A stretch of DNA of 64,000 nucleotides from Cohnella caldifontis (GTDB lineage: Bacteria > Bacillota > Bacilli > Paenibacillales > Paenibacillaceae), in assembly GCF_029360585.1 (NCBI RefSeq), contig NZ_JAQZSJ010000003.1:248001-312000 (forward strand), in the 5' to 3' direction. Each line of letters starts with the position of its first letter. Within the stretch, counting starts at the first letter, position 1. The notes under the pieces were generated by a model. The model was not told the origin of the DNA. It did no database searches and saw only the letters and a list, made by a program, of their open reading frames with translations. The translations under genes were made by a program, and so were the position numbers. Below are positions 57,619 to 64,000 of this stretch, piece after piece.

Positions 57619-59135
57619 CGGCTCCCTGCCCCTTCCCGCGCGGGTCCGCCTCCGTTCAGCCGGCGGTTCCGCGGCGAACGCATCAGCGTCCGCAATGGCG
57701 CCCGGATCAGAATGTCGCGCATATCGCGAAGCTTCAAGGGGGCCAAACCGGACAAATACGGTCGTCCCAGCGTATGGAGGCAGGTGAGGTGCAGGAAGAG
57801 GAGCAAGTACGCGATCATCATGCCGAACAAGCCCAGGATGCCGGCGGACACCATGAGCGGGAAGCGGACGATCCGCAGGGCGATGCCCATGTCGTAGTGC
57901 GGGATGGAAAACGAGGCGATGCCCGTCAACGCGACGACGATGACCATGATCGGGGAAGCGATTTTGGCCGATATCGCGGCTTGTCCGATGACGAGGGCGC
58001 CGACGATGCTGACCGCGGGGCCGACGGGCCGCGGCAGCCGGATGCCGGCCTCCCTCAGCAACTCGAACGAGATCTCCATGATCATCGCTTCGAAAAAGGC
58101 CGGGAAAGGGATGCCTTCCCGCGAGTCCAGCACGGCCAGAAGCAGCACGGTCGGAAACAGTTCGGGATGGAACGTCGAGATCGCGATGTACAGGCTGGGC
58201 AGCGAGGCCGCCATGAAGTAGGCCAATATTCTCAGCCAACGGACCAGGGTCGCGAAGGATGTCCGTACGTAATAGTCTTCGCTTGTGCCGAAGAACTCGA
58301 CGAAAAGGGCGGGACAGATCAGCACGGTAGGCGAATTCTCCATCAGCACGAGGATTTTGCCGTCCAGCAAAGCGGCCGCGGCGGTGTCGGTGCGCTCCGT
58401 GTAGCGGTGTTGCGGGAACGGGGTCCACGTATGGTCCTCGATCCATTGTTCCACGTAGGAGGTGCTGACCGCGTCGCAGCGTTCGATTCCGGCCAGCCTT
58501 CGGCGGAATTCGGCCAGCATGTCCAGGTCCACGGCGTGGGCCAAGTAGACGTAGACGACTTTCGAACTGACGTTGTCGCCGACGGTGAGGCTTTCCATTT
58601 TCAACCGGGGGGTTTTAAGGCGTTGCCGCAGCATGCCCAGATTCGTGTCCAGATCCTCGATCGTCCCTTCGCGGGGGCCGTGCACGACCGGTTCGTTCAC
58701 CGGCTCGGTTACTTGCCGTTTCGGGAATTTGCCCACGAGGTAGCTGATCGCTTGGTCCCAGCCGTCGAAGATCAGCACGACATATCCTTCCAGCACGTCG
58801 TTCTGGGCTTCCCCGATCGTGGAGATCAGCCGGTACGGCTGAGGGGAGACGCCGCGTTGGCCGAAGTAACGGCCGATTTGCTCCGGCGAGATCGATTCCG
58901 CCTGTCCGAGCTCGTGAGGGACCAGGCTCTGCAGCGTTTGTTTGACGGTATGGACGTCCTTCTCGTTGACGATGGAACGGCAGTAGACGGAAACGGCGGC
59001 GTGGCCCAGGTCGGGCCCGTAATGCCACGGTTGGATTTGGATGTCGAAGCATTCGGAGAACACGTGCTCGATCCGGCGCCTGTTGGCGTGCATGTCCGCG
59101 CTAAGGCGATCGGCTTCCGGTGCTTGTGGGGTCAT
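57615..59135 (-). CDS. germinant receptor subunit A (GerA/SpoVAF family)
   Basis: This 506-residue protein has a soluble N-terminal domain (about 1-290), with 'FPKRQVTEPVNEPVVHGPREGTIEDLDTNLGMLRQRL' as the family core, and five membrane helices from about residue 300. The block 'PFPQHRYTERTDTAAAALLDGKILVLMENSPTVLICPALFVEFF' is diagnostic. Start 59135 has GAAGGAG upstream and overlaps the stop of the B subunit (ATGA). Frames reaching further upstream on this strand are not real. Confidence 0.95.
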   Translation of the reverse strand: MTPQAPEADRLSADMHANRRRIEHVFSECFDIQIQPWHYGPDLGHAAVSVYCRSIVNEKDVHTVKQTLQSLVPHELGQAESISPEQIGRYFGQRGVSPQPYRLISTIGEAQNDVLEGYVVLIFDGWDQAISYLVGKFPKRQVTEPVNEPVVHGPREGTIEDLDTNLGMLRQRLKTPRLKMESLTVGDNVSSKVVYVYLAHAVDLDMLAEFRRRLAGIERCDAVSTSYVEQWIEDHTWTPFPQHRYTERTDTAAAALLDGKILVLMENSPTVLICPALFVEFFGTSEDYYVRTSFATLVRWLRILAYFMAASLPSLYIAISTFHPELFPTVLLLAVLDSREGIPFPAFFEAMIMEISFELLREAGIRLPRPVGPAVSIVGALVIGQAAISAKIASPIMVIVVALTGIASFSIPHYDMGIALRIVRFPLMVSAGILGLFGMMIAYLLLFLHLTCLHTLGRPYLSGLAPLKLRDMRDILIRAPLRTLMRSPRNRRLNGGGPAREGAGSR

Positions 59136-60259
59136 GGCGCGTTTTCGCTCCTTCCGTTCGGAAAAGATCGCGTTCGGCGGCTCAGCCAAGCGAGCGCGGA
59201 CAGCAAAAAGACGAGCGTACACCCCGTGCTGAGGACGATGAACGGCCAAATCACGTAAACCTGATGGTTGAAGTCGGCCGGGTTGCGGAACATCGTAAGC
59301 GAAAGCAGCAGGCAGACGAACGACAGCGGGAACAGCAGGGCCTTGTCGTCGCGCAGGCGGAGCAGCTCGACCGCCGTGCGGTTCAGGATGAAGAGGAACA
59401 GGCACGCTTTCATATAGGATCCGAGAATGAGCGCGATGCCGATGATGGCCTCCATTCTTTGGAACAGCTCGCCGATCTGGATTTCGTAGGAGATCCGGAA
59501 CAACGCGAACTGAACTTCTCCGGCGGCCGGCCCGAACGTCATGGTCGAGCAGACGGCGGAGAGCAGAAGCGTAACGCCCGTCGCGGAGTAAGCCGCATAC
59601 AGCCGGCGGTTCAGCTTGGCGCTTTCCGAATTCGCCGCGTATGGCATCAGCATCGTGAACAAGGCGATCTCCCCGAACGGGAATCCGGATGCGATGAACG
59701 TCCCGTGCAGCAAAGGTTTCATCCCCCCGGGCAGCAAGGGGAGCAAATATTCGGGGCGGTACAGCGGGAGCGCGAGCAAGATCACCGTGAAAGAGAAAAG
59801 CAACATGACGACCACGAGCAGCAGGAACATGCGCGCCATGACGAGGATGCCAGCCCGGACGGTCAAGACGACGGCCAGGAAACTGAAGGAATTGAATACG
59901 TAATCCGGCGTTTCTTTCATGACGATGCTCGTCTGGAAGTCGCCGATGCCGGCGACGATGGCGGGCAAGGCGAAGAACAGCATGGCGATCAGGAAGACCG
60001 CGGCGACGGCCGCCGGCGCGGGTCCGAGCAGCGATCGGCAGCATTCGACCATGCTTTGGCCGGGATGCGTCCGATTCAAATAGAGGACGCATGACAGAAC
60101 GAGCAGCCCGAAGCCGAAGGAGGCGGCCAGCGACAGCCAGGCGGCATTCCCGGCCGCCTGCTCGAGCGGACTGGGGATGTATACGATGGACGAGCCGATC
60201 GAGAAGGCGATCGCCAAAAAAGCCATCTGCGAGGAGGTGACGGTCTCGCGCGGTTTCAT
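59132..60259 (-). CDS. germinant receptor subunit B (GerB family permease-like)
   Basis: This 375-residue protein has about ten membrane helices with amino-acid-permease-like fold. 'ETVTSSQMAFLAIAFSIGSSIVYIPSPL' and 'SGFPFGEIALFTMLMPY' match the GerAB/Spore_permease family. GerB proteins bind the germinant. It stands before the A subunit, giving the order B-A-C rather than the usual A-B-C of Bacillus. Confidence 0.92.
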   Translation of the reverse strand: MKPRETVTSSQMAFLAIAFSIGSSIVYIPSPLEQAAGNAAWLSLAASFGFGLLVLSCVLYLNRTHPGQSMVECCRSLLGPAPAAVAAVFLIAMLFFALPAIVAGIGDFQTSIVMKETPDYVFNSFSFLAVVLTVRAGILVMARMFLLLVVVMLLFSFTVILLALPLYRPEYLLPLLPGGMKPLLHGTFIASGFPFGEIALFTMLMPYAANSESAKLNRRLYAAYSATGVTLLLSAVCSTMTFGPAAGEVQFALFRISYEIQIGELFQRMEAIIGIALILGSYMKACLFLFILNRTAVELLRLRDDKALLFPLSFVCLLLSLTMFRNPADFNHQVYVIWPFIVLSTGCTLVFLLSALAWLSRRTRSFPNGRSENAP

Positions 60260-60276
60260 CGTTCCGCCTTCGCCGC

Positions 60277-60522
60277 TTAGCCCGAGGCTTTCAGGTATTG
60301 GGTCAGGCGCTCCGCGGGCCCCCCGTAGACGGCATGCAGCAAATCGGGCAAATTCGGCCAGGGAGCCTGGGAGACGAAGAGAAGGGCCATGTAAAGGCCG
60401 GCCAAGCCCAATACGGCATAACACCATTTTTCTTTGCGCGGCAAACGTTTCAGCCTGCGGCCGTCCGCCGCAAGCACGGCGACAAGGAGCGCCGACGCGA
60501 CGATGAAGTTTTCCTGCAACAA
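60277..60522 (-). CDS. small two-helix membrane protein leading the ger operon
   Basis: This 81-residue protein starts at TTG (60520-60522) behind AGAAGGGG. Two membrane segments ('FIVASALLVAVLAADGRRL', 'WCYAVLGLAGLYMALLFVS') are followed by a short amphipathic end. Small D subunits of two helices accompany some germinant receptors and tune them; this may be such a D subunit, by size and place only. It ends 17 bases before the B subunit. Confidence 0.65.
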   Translation of the reverse strand: MLQENFIVASALLVAVLAADGRRLKRLPRKEKWCYAVLGLAGLYMALLFVSQAPWPNLPDLLHAVYGGPAERLTQYLKASG

Positions 60523-60565
60523 AACCCCTTCTTTCGGAAAATCGAGGGAATTCGCCCATCGACTT

Positions 60566-60595
60566 TAGCGTTCCGAAAGGAAGGGGCTTTATGCA
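60566..60595 (-). promoter_or_regulatory. Candidate sigma-G promoter of the ger operon
   Basis: On the minus strand TGCATA and ACGCTA are 18 bases apart, near the TGAATA-N18-CATACTA type pattern of forespore genes, 45 bases before the first start. Confidence 0.35.
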
Positions 60596-60619
60596 ATCGA
60601 CTCCGATTTTCCGTAGACG

Positions 60620-61510
60620 TCAGTCCTCATACCAAGGGTTCAAATGCACCAGGACCTCCACGACGTCGGGGTCGCTTTCCATGATCCTCGCCTTGATTTC
60701 GCGGCTGATGTCATGGCCTTGCTGGATCGAGAAATTCCCCGGCACCCCCACGCGCACGTCGACGGTGATGTAATGGCCGTGCTCGCGGGCGCGGACCCGG
60801 TCGATCCGCTTGATGTGGCCGACCTCCTGGATCAACGCCTGATACCGCTCCATTTTCTCCGTGGAGGCGTTCTTCTCCATCAATATATCCACCGCTTCGC
60901 GACCCATCCCGACGGCCAGGCGCAGGACGAGCAGCGAGACGACGATCCCGGCGATCGGGTCCCCGTAGGCCGCCCATTCCCAGCCGTAATGGTCGCCGAC
61001 GACCGCCAGGCCGATGCCCAGCACCGCGGCCAGCGAAGCGTACACGTCGGCGAGATGATCGTACGCGGTGGCCAGCACGCTTTTGCTGTTGGCGTCGCGC
61101 CCGATCCGGACGGTATAGACGTACAAAGCCTGCTTCCAGACCAAGGAGAGGAAAGCGGCGCCCAGCGCGATCAGGCTTTCCGATTCGGGCTCCTTGAACA
61201 GGGCGCCGACCGACTGGGCCCCGATCCAGAACGCGGCCAGGATGAGGATGACCGCGACCAGCGCGGAGGCTACCACTTCGGCTTTGCCGTGGCCGTATGG
61301 GTGATCTTCGTCGGCGGGCTTCTTCGACACCATGGAAGAGGTCAACGCGGCGACGGTCGCGATGATGTCTCCCGCGTTATGCACGCCGTCGGCGAGCAGA
61401 ACCGGGCTGGCGAACAGCAGGCCGGCCGCCAGCTTGATCAAAGTGAGCAAAACGTTGCTGACCAGGCTGATCCAGATCGCCGTCAGGCTTTGTTTGTGCG
61501 TCTCTGCCAC
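60620..61510 (-). CDS. cation diffusion facilitator family transporter
   Basis: This 296-residue protein has six membrane helices then a cytoplasmic beta-alpha domain (about 205-296). Metal-site residues are the HxxxD of 'LLADGVHNAGDIIATVAAL' and the DHxxD of 'ATAYDHLADVYASL'. It exports a divalent cation such as Zn, Mn, Fe or Cd. The start is set at a GTG (61508-61510) eight bases after AAGGGG; an ATG two codons upstream is too close. A perfect 30-base palindrome lies 47 bases upstream. Confidence 0.9.
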   Translation of the reverse strand: MAETHKQSLTAIWISLVSNVLLTLIKLAAGLLFASPVLLADGVHNAGDIIATVAALTSSMVSKKPADEDHPYGHGKAEVVASALVAVILILAAFWIGAQSVGALFKEPESESLIALGAAFLSLVWKQALYVYTVRIGRDANSKSVLATAYDHLADVYASLAAVLGIGLAVVGDHYGWEWAAYGDPIAGIVVSLLVLRLAVGMGREAVDILMEKNASTEKMERYQALIQEVGHIKRIDRVRAREHGHYITVDVRVGVPGNFSIQQGHDISREIKARIMESDPDVVEVLVHLNPWYED

Positions 61511-61556
61511 AATCATGACCCCTTCAAACAAAGTTTACCGCGTGCAAATAAACGAT

Positions 61557-61586
61557 CAAGCCTTTGACCCTAGGGTCAAAGGCTTG
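61557..61586. promoter_or_regulatory. Perfect 30-bp palindrome upstream of the cation exporter gene
   Basis: CAAGCCTTTGACCCT is followed at once by its exact reverse complement. It contains TTGACC on both strands; on the + strand TATAGG follows at 17 bases. It is either an operator/promoter (for example of a MerR-type metal regulator) or a hairpin; there is no T run, so a terminator is unlikely. Confidence 0.55.
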
Positions 61587-61788
61587 TATAGGCATCCGTA
61601 TGGGATAATGTCCTTCGTTCTCGCATGGCGGCAACCGCCCTCTCTCCGCGGGCATTTTCGGAAAATGCTTTTCCATTGTACCACAAGGACGAACCGACAG
61701 GAAACCGAACAATGTTACATATTTAATACACGAAATGTAATTTAAATGTAATAAATAAACATAATCGCACTCAACTATGTAATGAATA
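61587..61788. other. AT-rich upstream region of the ATP-grasp gene
   Basis: The left part is GC-rich with a CCGCGGG-type element and GGAAAATGC repeats; the right part (61690-61788) is over 70% AT with repeated ATGTAAT/ATTACAT-like words. No gene is visible. The AT-rich block may be an upstream promoter element. Confidence 0.4.
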
Positions 61789-61817
61789 TTGACATTGAAG
61801 TTTTGCGGTCCTATCAT
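61789..61817 (+). promoter_or_regulatory. Promoter of the ATP-grasp/alpha-E genes
   Basis: TTGACA (61789-61794) and TATCAT (61812-61817) are exactly 17 bases apart, 36 bases before the start codon. Confidence 0.75.
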
Positions 61818-61853
61818 TACAGATAAATCCCTCCGGAGAGGAAGTCGTTTCCT

Positions 61854-63326
61854 ATGGAACGAATAAGCGGACGAACGACGGCGGCTCCCTCCACCCCTTC
61901 CCCGTACTACGACGAAATGTACGACGGCGATAACCGGGTCCGGCACCATTACGGGAAGGTGCACGAGCTGCTCTCGAGACTGACGCCCGAGGAGATCGCC
62001 GCCCGGCAGACGCGGATGAACGGACGGCTGCTGGAAGAGGGGATCACCTTTACCTTGGCGCAAGGAGACCAGCCGGAAGGGCTCGAGCGGACGATTCCGT
62101 TCGACCTGGTGCCCCGGATCATACCGGCAGCGGAATGGGAGACGATCGAGCAGGGAACGCGGCAGCGGGTGAGGGCGCTGAACGCTTTCCTGAGAGACGT
62201 CTATCAGGAGCAGAATATTTTGAAGGACGGCCTCATTCCCCGGCGCATGGTCGCGGGCAACCGGTATTTCCGCACGGAAATGATGCGGCTGCCCGTTCCG
62301 GGCGGCACTTACATCACCGCCTCCGGCATCGATTTGATCCGCGACGAGAAGGGCGGTTATTACGTCCTCGAGGACAATTTACGCTCGCCGTCCGGTTTCT
62401 CTTACGTGTTCAAGAGCCGCTCGATTATGACCCACGATTTTCCGGAGCTGCTTTTCCGGCACTCGGTGCGCGGGATCGACCCGACGCTCGACGCTTTCCG
62501 CTCAAAGCTGCGCAGCCTGGCGCCGGATGGCGTCCGGGAGCCGGTTATCGCGTTGCTCACGCCGGGCAGCTACAACTCCGCCTATTTCGAGCATGCCTTT
62601 CTGGCCCAGCAGATGGGTCTGATTCTCGTGGAAGGGCGCGATCTGGTGTGCCGGGACCACAAAATTTACGTGCGGCGCTTAAACGGATTGAAGAAAATCG
62701 ACGTCATCTACCGGCGCATCGACGACGATTTCCTGGATCCGCTGGCGTTCCGGCCCGATTCGCTGCTGGGCGTTCCCGGCCTCATGAACGCTTACCGCTT
62801 CGGCAACGTCGCCATCGCGAACGCGCCGGGAACGGGGGTGGCGGACGACAAGGCGATATACGCCTTCGTGCCGGACATGATCCGGTATTATTTGAACGAA
62901 ACCCCGATTTTAAACAACGTCCCGACTTATTTGATGAGCCGGACGGAGGAGCGGGAATACGCGCTGGCCCGGCTGGACGAGATGGTCGTCAAGGAAACGT
63001 CGCTCTCCGGCGGTTACGGCATGCTGATCGGCCCGGCTTCCACCGAAGAAGAAAGGCAGCGGTTCGCGGCCAAAATCCGGGAGAATCCGGACAATTACAT
63101 CGCCCAGCCGACGATCAAGCTCTCGACGTCGCCGGTCAGCCTGAACGGATTCCTCGTCTCCCGCCACATCGACCTCCGCGTGTTCGCCTTGTCGGACGCC
63201 CGCGGCGTGCACGTGCTGCCCGGAGGCCTCACGCGGGTGGCGATGAAGGAAGGATCGCTGGTCGTCAATTCTTCGCAGGGCGGGGGCTGCAAGGATACTT
63301 GGGTGCTGAACGGAACGGAACGGTGA
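61854..63326 (+). CDS. circularly permuted ATP-grasp protein (type 2)
   Basis: This 490-residue protein contains the permuted ATP-grasp and pre-ATP-grasp domains (DUF404/407): 'YDEMYDGDNRVRHHYGKVHELLSRLTPEEIAARQ', 'GIDLIRDEKGGYYVLEDNLRSPSGFSYVFKSR', 'ITPGSYNSAYFEHAFLAQQMG'-type block, 'VIYRRIDDDFLDPLAFR', 'VVKETSLSGGYGMLIGP' and 'HIDLRVFALSD'. These catalyse ATP-driven C-N ligation on an unknown peptide or small-molecule substrate. The alpha-E gene follows 32 bases on. Confidence 0.94.
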   Translation: MERISGRTTAAPSTPSPYYDEMYDGDNRVRHHYGKVHELLSRLTPEEIAARQTRMNGRLLEEGITFTLAQGDQPEGLERTIPFDLVPRIIPAAEWETIEQGTRQRVRALNAFLRDVYQEQNILKDGLIPRRMVAGNRYFRTEMMRLPVPGGTYITASGIDLIRDEKGGYYVLEDNLRSPSGFSYVFKSRSIMTHDFPELLFRHSVRGIDPTLDAFRSKLRSLAPDGVREPVIALLTPGSYNSAYFEHAFLAQQMGLILVEGRDLVCRDHKIYVRRLNGLKKIDVIYRRIDDDFLDPLAFRPDSLLGVPGLMNAYRFGNVAIANAPGTGVADDKAIYAFVPDMIRYYLNETPILNNVPTYLMSRTEEREYALARLDEMVVKETSLSGGYGMLIGPASTEEERQRFAAKIRENPDNYIAQPTIKLSTSPVSLNGFLVSRHIDLRVFALSDARGVHVLPGGLTRVAMKEGSLVVNSSQGGGCKDTWVLNGTER

Positions 63327-63358
63327 TCGGCCTTTGCGGGCCGGAAGGAGGGGTTGCG

Positions 63359-64000
63359 GTGCTGGACCGGATCGCGGAATCGCTGTATTGGATCGGGCGG
63401 TACACCGAACGTGCAGAGAATCACGCCCGTCTGCTCGACGTGTTTTACCATCTGAGGGAGGATGGGGACACGGGGGAAGAAAGCGTCTGGAAACGGATGG
63501 TGGAGTCGATCGGCGATACCGCCTTGTATGAACGGAAATTCGGCGAGTATCGGGAGAAGGAAGTCCTCTTTTTTCTGACGATCGATTCCGAGCTTAACAA
63601 TTCGTTGCTTCGCTGCGTCGCGCAGGCCCGGGACAATCTGAAGAAAATCCGCGAGCAGCTTCCGGCCGAGCTGTGGAGCCTGCTGAACGGCTTCTATCTC
63701 TGGCTCCGGAACGTGAAGCCGGCCGAGATCGTGGAGGAATCGCCGCATCGGCTGTTCCAGAAAGTGAAAGACGGGTTGGCGGCTTTTCAAGGGACGGCTC
63801 GCTCGATCACGCCGCGCGACGAGCTGTGGCATATGATGGAGGCCGGACGGCATCTGGAACGGTCGGAAAACGTCATCCGTCTGCTGCAGTCCGTGCGCGC
63901 CGCGTTGCCGGAGCCGGGCTCGGCGTCCTACGGGTACACGATGGCCATGCTGAAATCGGTGGGGGGAACGGAAGCGTTCCGCCGGCTGGACATCGGGGAA
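63359..64000 (+). CDS. alpha-E domain protein (DUF403), cut by window edge
   Basis: GTG at 63359 with AAGGAGG upstream opens a frame that runs to the window end (214 codons seen of about 310). 'MLDRIAESLYWIGRYTERAENHARLLDVFYH' and 'LWHMMEAGRHLERSENVIRLL' are the two helical repeats of the alpha-E family. The protein is all-helical and always linked to the permuted ATP-grasp protein, often with a transglutaminase and a proteasome-like peptidase; those may lie beyond the edge. Confidence 0.93.
   Translation, partial: MLDRIAESLYWIGRYTERAENHARLLDVFYHLREDGDTGEESVWKRMVESIGDTALYERKFGEYREKEVLFFLTIDSELNNSLLRCVAQARDNLKKIREQLPAELWSLLNGFYLWLRNVKPAEIVEESPHRLFQKVKDGLAAFQGTARSITPRDELWHMMEAGRHLERSENVIRLLQSVRAALPEPGSASYGYTMAMLKSVGGTEAFRRLDIGE

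Noticed and set aside
1..64000. rRNA, tRNA, T-box or known riboswitch elements, prophage or intact insertion sequence
   Set aside because: Intergenic regions were read on both strands; no tRNA-like cloverleaf, rRNA sequence, T-box GGTGG element, integrase, capsid or intact transposase gene was recognised.

Overview
The window is about 60% GC chromosomal DNA from an endospore-forming, Gram-positive bacterium, most likely a high-GC member of Paenibacillaceae (Cohnella or Paenibacillus type). The pointers are an H-type small acid-soluble spore protein (sspH), a GerA/GerB/GerC germinant-receptor operon, an S-layer-anchored (SLH) subtilase, an aa3-type quinol oxidase operon (qoxABCD), many lipoproteins, strong AGGAGG-type ribosome sites with frequent GTG/TTG starts, and two genes of the futalosine menaquinone route (mqnB, mqnD). 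I saw no rRNA, tRNA, prophage, intact insertion sequence or CRISPR array. Some starts were moved inward from the longest open frame to the codon with a good ribosome site.

Layout. 0-4 kb: the end of an ArsR regulator with its SRPBCC partner, an alpha/beta hydrolase, a DUF998 membrane protein, a ferritin-like protein and an extradiol-dioxygenase-like protein. 4-8.4 kb: a 1047-residue SLH subtilase on the minus strand, preceded by a 50-bp tandem-repeat array of about 20 units. 8.4-13.8 kb: a luciferase-like flavoprotein, an EmrA/EmrB-like efflux pair, a WrbA-like flavodoxin, a small membrane protein with a duplicated YRxAMRxWR motif, and an SRPBCC-ArsR operon whose promoter carries two identical operators. 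13.8-19 kb (minus): lipoproteins, an ECF sigma factor with a beta-propeller anti-sigma factor, and a catalase. 19-30.4 kb: CPBP protease, lipoprotein cyclophilin, mqnB-mqnD, an AlkZ-like winged-helix protein, an asymmetric heterodimeric ABC exporter and two MFS transporters.

30.4-43 kb holds the least explained material: a 4-unit, 52-bp-period palindrome array, small and HNH proteins, a CBO0543 pair, a three-gene cluster of BNR beta-propeller, MoaD/ThiS-like ubiquitin-fold protein and E1-like enzyme, sspH, a large lipoprotein, a DUF3900-like protein, a dihydroorotate-dehydrogenase-like domain fused to a duplicated membrane module, LemA with a TPM protein, and then a 13-unit, 52-bp-period palindrome array. 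43-49 kb: ketopantoate reductase, L,D-transpeptidase, VOC protein with an eroded tandem copy, Dph6-like ATPase, a WYL regulator divergent from a short-chain dehydrogenase, and a DJ-1/PfpI protein. 49-64 kb: a DUF4097 protein, small unknown proteins, qoxABCD, the ger operon, a CDF cation exporter, and the start of the ATP-grasp/alpha-E gene cluster, which runs off the right edge.

The strongest leads for something undescribed are (a) the propeller/ubiquitin-like/E1-like operon at 33-35.5 kb, (b) the DHODH-like membrane fusion at 38.5-40.6 kb, and (c) the helically phased palindrome arrays at 30.4 and 42.2 kb, which share period and palindrome but not linker sequence and show compensatory changes in the palindrome arms.
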